From positions 1 to 10,282 of the forward strand of contig JBKKBM010000021.1 of NCBI GenBank assembly GCA_046714215.1: 10,282 bases of DNA, written 5' to 3'. The position numbers were made by a program, and so were the translations under genes. Source of the stretch: DATLCI01 sp046714215. Its GTDB lineage: Bacteria; Acidobacteriota; Terriglobia; Terriglobales; Acidobacteriaceae. The notes under the pieces were generated by a model, which was not told where the DNA came from, did not search any database, and saw only the letters and a list, made by a program, of their open reading frames with translations. Below, in pieces: positions 6,116 to 10,282 of the stretch (positions within the stretch are counted from its first letter, which is position 1; each line of letters opens with the position of its first letter).

Positions 6116-6772
6116 TTAGCGCTGAATCTTGCGACGCACAAACCGCCCGCCCGCCAGAAGGCCTGAACCCAACAGGAGGAGCGAAGCCGGCTCCGGTACC
6201 GTTGTTACCGACCCGGATACTGAGGTCTTGATGACGGAGGCCAAATTGCTGTTGCCCAGTCCCATGTTGAGCAGGTCATTCAATCCCCCGCCCGCCGTGA
6301 ACTGGAAGGTGAAGACGCCGCTGCCGCCGTTGGGGTTCTGTGCGGCTAATGCGGTCAGGAACGCGCTGGTGCCGCCGCCCACGATATTGATACTGCTAAG
6401 AGAGATGCTGACGGCGAAGGAACCTGCGCCATTGCCGGTGATGGTCACAAACTGGATGTTGCCCGTCAGGGTACCGGTGGTGCCGTTGCCGATGGTCATG
6501 GTACCGCCGTTGGGGCTGAAATAACCGTTGCTGCCGACGATGCTGGTGAAGGTGAAAGCAGTGGTCGGGTTGATAGCGACCGCCGCGCCTTCTAGCGCAT
6601 CACCGCTCAGGGTCCCGGGGGTAACGGTCAAGCCGTTGAAAGTGAAGCTGACGCCCGGCGCACCGGTCTGCGTCAACGTTACTCCGCCGGAGAAGCTGAT
6701 GTCAGTGGCGCTGGCGCTAACGGAAAAAGTCATTAGCGCGACTAGGGCCAGAATAAAAGTCAAGCGTTTCAT
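6116..6772 (-). CDS. PEP-CTERM sorting-domain secreted protein
   Basis: The 218-residue product has a classical signal peptide (MKRLTFILALVAL with a probable cleavage after SASA at residue 22). A low-complexity body of Gly, Thr, Ser, Asn and Val repeats follows, probably beta-rich. The C-terminus is a PEP-CTERM sorting signal: PEP at 193-195, an apolar helix at about 197-209 and a basic tail RFVRRKIQR. Such proteins are exported, recognised by an exosortase that cleaves near the PEP motif, and usually linked to extracellular polysaccharide production. No exosortase is in this window. The start is well supported: on the minus strand GAGGAGAGA (6778-6786) lies 5 bases before the ATG. The body carries no catalytic motif I recognise, so it may be structural or matrix-associated. 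Confidence 0.92.
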   Translation of the reverse strand: MKRLTFILALVALMTFSVSASATDISFSGGVTLTQTGAPGVSFTFNGLTVTPGTLSGDALEGAAVAINPTTAFTFTSIVGSNGYFSPNGGTMTIGNGTTGTLTGNIQFVTITGNGAGSFAVSISLSSINIVGGGTSAFLTALAAQNPNGGSGVFTFQFTAGGGLNDLLNMGLGNSNLASVIKTSVSGSVTTVPEPASLLLLGSGLLAGGRFVRRKIQR

Positions 6773-6864
6773 TGGTATCTCTCCTCAATTTGTGGCGAAA
6801 TCGCTGCTGGGACGACCAATGCAGGGTCTGGGGAGACCGTCACGAGTCGCAATCTGGCTTATCT

Positions 6865-6874
6865 ACGTGCACGT
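6865..6874. promoter_or_regulatory. Perfect 10-bp palindrome in the divergent region
   Basis: ACGTGCACGT reads the same on both strands. It lies between the minus-strand PEP-CTERM gene and the plus-strand MarR gene, about 93 bases upstream of the former. It could be a regulator half-site pair, but a 10-base palindrome in GC-rich DNA is weak evidence alone. Confidence 0.2.
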
Positions 6875-6908
6875 CGTATGCCGAAGTAACTTGAACATCG
6901 CAAACCGA

Positions 6909-6914
6909 TATAAT
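6909..6914 (+). promoter_or_regulatory. Perfect TATAAT -10 candidate upstream of the MarR gene
   Basis: TATAAT at 6909-6914 matches the sigma70 -10 consensus exactly, in a region with no ORF. The nearest good -35, TTGAAC at 6891-6896, is only 12 bases away, which is too close. With a 17-base spacer the -35 would be the poor GTAACT. It could depend on an activator. Transcription would start near 6921 and pass through the palindrome at 6980-6998 before the MarR start. Confidence 0.35.
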
Positions 6915-6979
6915 CCCTCGTATTTTCATAGGGTTTTGAGTCCGAGCCAAAACTTTGGGCTCATCGGAAGTTGCAAGAG

Positions 6980-6998
6980 TTTGCGCATTCTGCGCAAA
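6980..6998. promoter_or_regulatory. Perfect inverted repeat, candidate MarR operator
   Basis: The arms TTTGCGCA (6980-6987) and TGCGCAAA (6991-6998) are exact reverse complements around TTC. The site is 19 bases long, the size expected for a MarR-family dimer, and ends 52 bases before the MarR ATG. It lies downstream of the TATAAT candidate, where bound protein would block transcription. MarR regulators commonly bind such a site next to their own gene. As RNA it would also form a short hairpin, but no T tract follows, so a terminator is unlikely. Confidence 0.42.
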
Positions 6999-7050
6999 TA
7001 GTCGCCACCCGATGCATTATTGATTAAGCTTGCGGAATCCCTTTACCCGT

Positions 7051-7479
7051 ATGAAAATGCGGGCTCCCCACATGGTTCCAAGACTGACAGCTGATGACTT
7101 CCGCAAACAGGCAGAGTTTCGCTACCATTTGCGTCGCTTCCTTCGTTCCTCTGAGATCCATGCGAAGGCTCACGGTCTGGAACCAAACCAGTACCAATTG
7201 TTGCTGGCTATCAAGGGCCTGCCCTCGGACTGCACTCCTAACATCAGTACTCTGGCGGAGCGTTTGCAGATCGAGCAGCACAGCGCGGTGGAATTGGTGG
7301 ATCGTTCCGTAGGGAAGGGCGTAGTAGAGCGCTTTCGCGACGGAGCGGACCGCAGAAAAGTCTATCTCCGATTGACGGACGCAGGCGAAAAAATGGTGAT
7401 GGAGATCGCGGTGCGCAACCGGCAAGAGTTGCTGAACTCACTGCCGGCGTTCATGGAATTCCTAACGACTTTGCGGTAG
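7051..7479 (+). CDS. MarR-family winged-helix transcriptional regulator
   Basis: The 142-residue product has the standard MarR layout: an N-terminal dimerisation helix (about 15-45), a helix-turn-helix with NISTLAERLQIEQHSAVELV (about 64-83), and a wing with DGADRRKVYLRLT (about 97-109) that carries the conserved Asp-Arg-Arg. A C-terminal helix completes the dimer interface. MarR proteins are dimeric, usually repress transcription, and release DNA on binding a small phenolic or similar ligand; the ligand here is unknown. The start is uncertain: ATG at 7051 is used, but an in-frame TTG at 7030 or ATGs at 7057 and 7072 are possible, and none has a well-placed Shine-Dalgarno. The HExxH membrane protein gene follows after 17 bases and is a likely co-transcribed target. 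Confidence 0.88.
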   Translation: MKMRAPHMVPRLTADDFRKQAEFRYHLRRFLRSSEIHAKAHGLEPNQYQLLLAIKGLPSDCTPNISTLAERLQIEQHSAVELVDRSVGKGVVERFRDGADRRKVYLRLTDAGEKMVMEIAVRNRQELLNSLPAFMEFLTTLR

Positions 7480-7496
7480 CTTGACCTCACCCGGCT

Positions 7497-8087
7497 ATGC
7501 GCATCCAGCTGCCTCATCCTGACTACGAGTGGCAACCCATCTCCCGCATCGCGCTGTATGGATGGTTGGCTTTTTACTCGCTGTACATGATCCACGCGCT
7601 GCGCGCCGTGGACTTCACCTTTGTATATCCCGTGGAAGTGATCCTGCATGAGGCGGGTCACCTTCTGTTCAGCTATCTGGGAGACACGCTGACGCTGTGG
7701 GGCGGTACGCTCTTCCAATTGCTGGTGCCGGCGCTGCTCGCTCTCTCGTTTGCGTGGCGCGGCCACACCACCGGCGTGGTCTTCTGCTCTTTCTTTTTCT
7801 GTGAGAGCCTGCTCAACGTCGCCGTCTACATCGCCGACGCGCGTGCCTTGGACTTGCCCCTGATCACGGTGGGTGATGTAAGTGATGACGGTGTTCCCCA
7901 CGACTGGTGGAACATCCTGAGTCGGCTGGGGCTGTTGCAATATGACACGCGCATCGCCGCAGTGGTGCGGGCGCTGGGATGGCTGGGCATGGTGGCTACG
8001 CTGGGCTGGATGATCTTTATGGCGCGCAAGCTGGAAGCGGAAAGCAATGCGTCTCTGCCGCCAGCCCGTGCTCAGGCCGGGCGCTGA
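7497..8087 (+). CDS. HExxH-motif integral membrane protein, M50-like, uncharacterised
   Basis: The 196-residue product is strongly apolar, with likely spans near 17-37, 42-60, 70-86, 93-111 and 155-175. HEAGH (51-55) gives the zinc-binding histidines and catalytic-type glutamate of a metalloprotease inside a predicted membrane segment. Beyond it are GGTLFQLL (69-76), NVAVYIADARALDLPL (107-122) and HDWWNIL (135-141), whose Asp and His could provide the missing ligand. The NxxPxxxLDG motif of true site-2 proteases is absent, so this is a different M50-like group and its proteolytic activity is unproven. It follows the MarR gene by 17 bases without a clear ribosome binding site. Its last 16 bases overlap the end of the convergent pseudouridine synthase gene. 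Confidence 0.75.
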   Translation: MRIQLPHPDYEWQPISRIALYGWLAFYSLYMIHALRAVDFTFVYPVEVILHEAGHLLFSYLGDTLTLWGGTLFQLLVPALLALSFAWRGHTTGVVFCSFFFCESLLNVAVYIADARALDLPLITVGDVSDDGVPHDWWNILSRLGLLQYDTRIAAVVRALGWLGMVATLGWMIFMARKLEAESNASLPPARAQAGR

Positions 8088-8854
8088 GTCTTTTTGGGTG
8101 GGGCAGCCTTGCGGCCTGTCGCGGACGCTTTTAATTGCGCCACTTCCCGCAACGACAGCGCCCGATACTCCCCCGGATCCACGTCGAGTTGCAACGTACC
8201 ATAGCGCACGCGCTTGATCTTCTCCACGCGGTGGCCCACCACTTCAAACATCTTGCGGATCTGGCGGTTGCGTCCCTGGATGAGGGTGACCTCGTACCAG
8301 GGATTGTCACCGCGCTTGAACAACGAGACGCGCGCCGGGGCAGTTTTCACAAAGCGTGCGCCCTTGCCTTCACCTTCCGGGATGCGGACGCCGTCGCGTA
8401 TCTTTTGCAACGCCTCTTCCGGCGGAACGCCGCTGACCTTCACCAGATAGGTCTTAGGAACGTGCGCGGAAGCCTTGGTGAGAAGATTCGCCAACTCGCC
8501 GTCGTTGGTCATCAGCAGCAAGCCTTCGGTGGCGTAATCGAGGCGTCCGACGGGATACAGGCGCAGGCCGGGCTCCTTCATCAGGTCGAGCACGGTGGGA
8601 CGGCCTTCCGGGTCCGACGACGTCGCTACATATCCCTTGGGTTTGTGCAGCAGAAAATATGCGTGCCGTTGCGCGCCCTGGAGCAGTTTGCCGTTGACCT
8701 TGATGTGGTCGTGCTCGAGGTCCGCCTTGGCGCCCAGCTCCGTCACGATCTGGCCATTGACCGCGACCAGGCCTTGCGTGATCAGTGCTTCGGCTTTGCG
8801 CCGGGAGGCGATGCCCGCGGCGGCGATGATCTTCTGCAAGCGTTCGGCGGCCAT
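8072..8854 (-). CDS. rluB: RluB/RsuA-family rRNA pseudouridine synthase
   Basis: The 260-residue enzyme converts specific uridines in rRNA to pseudouridine; RluB acts on 23S rRNA near position 2605. An S4 RNA-binding domain occupies about residues 3-50 (LQKIIAAAGIASRRKAE). The catalytic domain has VGRLDYATEGLLL with catalytic D106 and LIQGRNRQIRKM (191-202), both family signatures. A Lys/Pro-rich tail (about 249-260) is likely disordered. I use the ATG at 8854, directly before the S4 domain and 1 base after the scpB stop, with a purine-rich GGGGGAAAA just upstream inside scpB. An in-frame ATG at 9007 would add 51 Arg/Lys-rich residues overlapping scpB and is not credible. RluB is preferred over RsuA or RluE on length and on the scpB neighbour, but the target site is not proven. 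Confidence 0.93.
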   Translation of the reverse strand: MAAERLQKIIAAAGIASRRKAEALITQGLVAVNGQIVTELGAKADLEHDHIKVNGKLLQGAQRHAYFLLHKPKGYVATSSDPEGRPTVLDLMKEPGLRLYPVGRLDYATEGLLLMTNDGELANLLTKASAHVPKTYLVKVSGVPPEEALQKIRDGVRIPEGEGKGARFVKTAPARVSLFKRGDNPWYEVTLIQGRNRQIRKMFEVVGHRVEKIKRVRYGTLQLDVDPGEYRALSLREVAQLKASATGRKAAPPKKTQRPA

Positions 8855-8855
8855 C

Positions 8856-9653
8856 TTAATTTTCCCCCGCGCGCGGCGTCGCGGGCGCTTGGTCTTCCGG
8901 TTCCGCCGTTTGGGCAAAAGGGGGCCGCGCTTCCGCCGGGTCGTCAGGAATGCCGGTAGCGTCGCCCATCGGACGATGATCAAAGAGATCTTCCTGGCCG
9001 GAGTCATGGGTCATCTTCTCGAACTCTTCCATGCTGGGCAGCTCGTGGACGTCTTTCAAACCGAAGCGAAGGAGGAAGTCCTTGGTCGTCTTATAGAGGA
9101 TCGGGCGCCCGACCACGGCCTTGCGTCCCGCCGTGGTGATGAGTTTGCGATCGAGGAGCGTGGCCAGCACGCCGCTGGAATCCACGCCGCGGATCTCAGA
9201 GATCTCCGGCGCCGTAACCGGCTGCTTGTAGGCGATGACGGCCAGCGTCTCCAGCGCCTGCAGCGACAGCCGGATGGGCGGCTTCAGGCTCCTGGCGAAG
9301 GAACGCACCACATCGTGATGCTCCGGCTTGGTGGACATGCGATATCCGCCCGCGACCTGGCGGATCTCCATGCCGCGCTCGCTGTGGGCGTAAACGGCGA
9401 TGATCTCGTCGAGGACGGCGCGCAACTTGGCGCGGACCTCCGCCTTCTGTGCCTTGGGGTCCTGGGAGACTTCGGGAGCAGCCTCTGGCACTTCGCCTTC
9501 TCCACCGGCGGGACGCACCAGCGCTTCGAGCAGTCCCGCTTCCTGCAACAGGGAGGCGAGCTGGTCGAGGCTGACCGGCTCTTCGGCGGCGTAAATGATG
9601 GCTTCGATCTTTCCGTGAATGCTCATGCCGTGAATACTCATGGATGAAATCAT
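8856..9653 (-). CDS. scpB: Segregation and condensation protein ScpB
   Basis: ScpB dimers bind the kleisin ScpA and, with SMC, form the complex that condenses and segregates chromosomes. The 265-residue product has a first winged helix (about 14-110, with KIEAIIYAAEEPVSLDQLASLL) interrupted by a Gly/Glu/Pro-rich insert at about 49-72. A second winged helix (about 128-207) contains AYKQPVTAPEISEIRGVDSS, GRPILYKTTKDFL and FGLKDVHELP, which are strong ScpB signatures. Residues about 208-265 are acidic and Pro-rich, a disordered tail longer than in Bacillus ScpB (about 197 aa in total). The ATG at 9653 overlaps the scpA stop as ATGA, arguing for translational coupling. In-frame ATGs 12 and 27 bases later are also possible starts because of a small tandem duplication. 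Confidence 0.95.
   Translation of the reverse strand: MISSMSIHGMSIHGKIEAIIYAAEEPVSLDQLASLLQEAGLLEALVRPAGGEGEVPEAAPEVSQDPKAQKAEVRAKLRAVLDEIIAVYAHSERGMEIRQVAGGYRMSTKPEHHDVVRSFARSLKPPIRLSLQALETLAVIAYKQPVTAPEISEIRGVDSSGVLATLLDRKLITTAGRKAVVGRPILYKTTKDFLLRFGLKDVHELPSMEEFEKMTHDSGQEDLFDHRPMGDATGIPDDPAEARPPFAQTAEPEDQAPATPRAGEN
9613..9642. repeat. 15-bp tandem duplication in the scpB start region
   Basis: Two adjacent 15-base units, 9613-9627 (CCGTGAATGCTCATG) and 9628-9642 (CCGTGAATACTCATG), differ at one position (9621 versus 9636). On the minus strand they encode the doubled peptide MSIHG MSIHG at ScpB residues 5-14, so the gene has three in-frame ATGs within ten codons. Being a multiple of three, the duplication does not break the frame. 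Confidence 0.85.
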
Positions 9654-10282
9654 TTCCAGTCGTCGCGGACCGGGGCCGCTTCGCTCATGACCTGGTCGAA
9701 CGAGGGATGCTTCTTGACGATGATGTCACTGAAGACGCGGTCTTGCCGCAACAAGATCGCCTGCAGACGCACCAGCTCCAGCAACGCCAGGAAGGTGCAG
9801 ACCAGCGCATTGCGGGAGTTCAGGTTGCGGAGCAGCCGCTTCAGGCGGATGGGCCGGTCTTCCAGCATCAAACGCTGGCGAATGTACCCGATCATCTGGC
9901 CCACGGTGACGGCGTCTTCATCGATCTCAACCATGGGCCGGTTGGCGGCGCGGTCCAATATCTTCTGGAAGGTACGCGCCAGATCAAGGACGTCGGCGGC
10001 CAGCTCCGGCTCCGTGCCTTCGTCGTCTCTGAAGTCTTTCAGGTTCGGATTCGAGGCGACCGCTTCTTCAACATGCTGCTTCTGCAACAGCATCTGCGCG
10101 GCGTTCTTGAACTTCTCGTGCTCGAGCAAACGCTGCACCAGCTCATTGCGGGGATCTTCCTGCTCTTCCGGCGGGGCGTCCGGATCGCGCGGCAGCAGTG
10201 TCTTTGACTTGATGTGGATGAGCAGCGACGCCATGTAGATGAACTCAGAAGCCATATCGACGTCGAAGTTCTTGATGCGCTC
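9650..10282 (-). CDS. scpA: Segregation and condensation protein ScpA, N-terminus outside window
   Basis: ScpA is the kleisin that bridges the SMC head domains and binds the ScpB dimer. The visible 210 residues begin mid-protein with ERIKNFDVD, then MASEFIYMASLLIHIKSKTL, matching the conserved ScpA pattern in which the Ala-x-x-Phe helix leads to a His-Ile-Lys-Ser-Lys-x-Leu-Leu-Pro step. A Pro/Glu/Asp-rich spacer follows, then helices including a Val/Glu/Ile/Asp segment near the middle and a C-terminal winged-helix-like part ending VRDDWK. The frame is open to the window edge. The Met at 10255 is internal, not the start, because family-typical residues precede it. The TGA stop overlaps the scpB ATG by 4 bases. 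Confidence 0.93.
   Translation of the reverse strand, partial: ERIKNFDVDMASEFIYMASLLIHIKSKTLLPRDPDAPPEEQEDPRNELVQRLLEHEKFKNAAQMLLQKQHVEEAVASNPNLKDFRDDEGTEPELAADVLDLARTFQKILDRAANRPMVEIDEDAVTVGQMIGYIRQRLMLEDRPIRLKRLLRNLNSRNALVCTFLALLELVRLQAILLRQDRVFSDIIVKKHPSFDQVMSEAAPVRDDWK

Noticed and set aside
6825..6838. Small hairpin GGTCT-GGGG-AGACC in the PEP-CTERM leader as a riboswitch or attenuator
   Set aside because: It is only five base pairs with no alternative structure or known aptamer pattern around it.
8855..9007. N-terminal extension of the pseudouridine synthase to an ATG at 9007
   Set aside because: The extra 51 residues are an Arg/Lys run overlapping the scpB 3' end out of frame. The S4 domain starts right after the ATG at 8854.
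8135..9647. Long plus-strand open frames opposite rluB and scpB
   Set aside because: They are reverse-strand shadows of two well-recognised housekeeping genes, and their composition is biased in the way expected of antisense frames.

Overview
The window looks like chromosomal DNA of a GC-rich, Gram-negative-type bacterium, most likely an acidobacterium. That is an inference from the combination of a PEP-CTERM protein, a zinc-ribbon M50 protease, a YbiT-type ABC-F ATPase and the scpA-scpB-rluB gene order; no single gene proves it. There is no insertion sequence, phage gene, CRISPR array or rRNA.

Layout. The left edge carries the 3' three quarters of a tRNA-Arg(CCG). After a 172-base spacer comes a run of four small plus-strand ORFs (229-1003). 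Two are too short for a usual ORF length cut-off. They overlap or nearly abut, and each has a Shine-Dalgarno-like sequence. The third resembles an RNA polymerase omega subunit. Next are a PRMT-like SAM methyltransferase with a PqqD-like N-terminal region (1134-2372), two adjacent membrane proteins that each start with a four-cysteine zinc ribbon (2449-3249 and 3259-4269, the second a site-2-type M50 protease), and an ABC-F ATPase (4441-6042). A strong hairpin at 6066-6094 separates this from a minus-strand PEP-CTERM secreted protein (6116-6772).

A 278-base divergent intergenic region follows, with a perfect TATAAT and two perfect palindromes. It lies upstream of a MarR-type regulator (7051-7479) and a second, unrelated HExxH membrane protein (7497-8087). 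On the minus strand, reading in from the right edge, is a compact housekeeping operon: scpA (5' end outside the window), scpB and an rluB-type pseudouridine synthase. Its junctions are an ATGA overlap and a 1-base gap. The operon's last gene overlaps the HExxH gene tail to tail by 16 bases.

Working together: ScpA and ScpB are the kleisin and winged-helix partners of SMC in chromosome condensation. The two zinc-ribbon membrane proteins probably act together. MarR may regulate itself and the downstream HExxH gene through the palindrome at 6980-6998. The least explained parts are the small-ORF cluster, the HExxH/HDW membrane protein and the zinc-ribbon pair.
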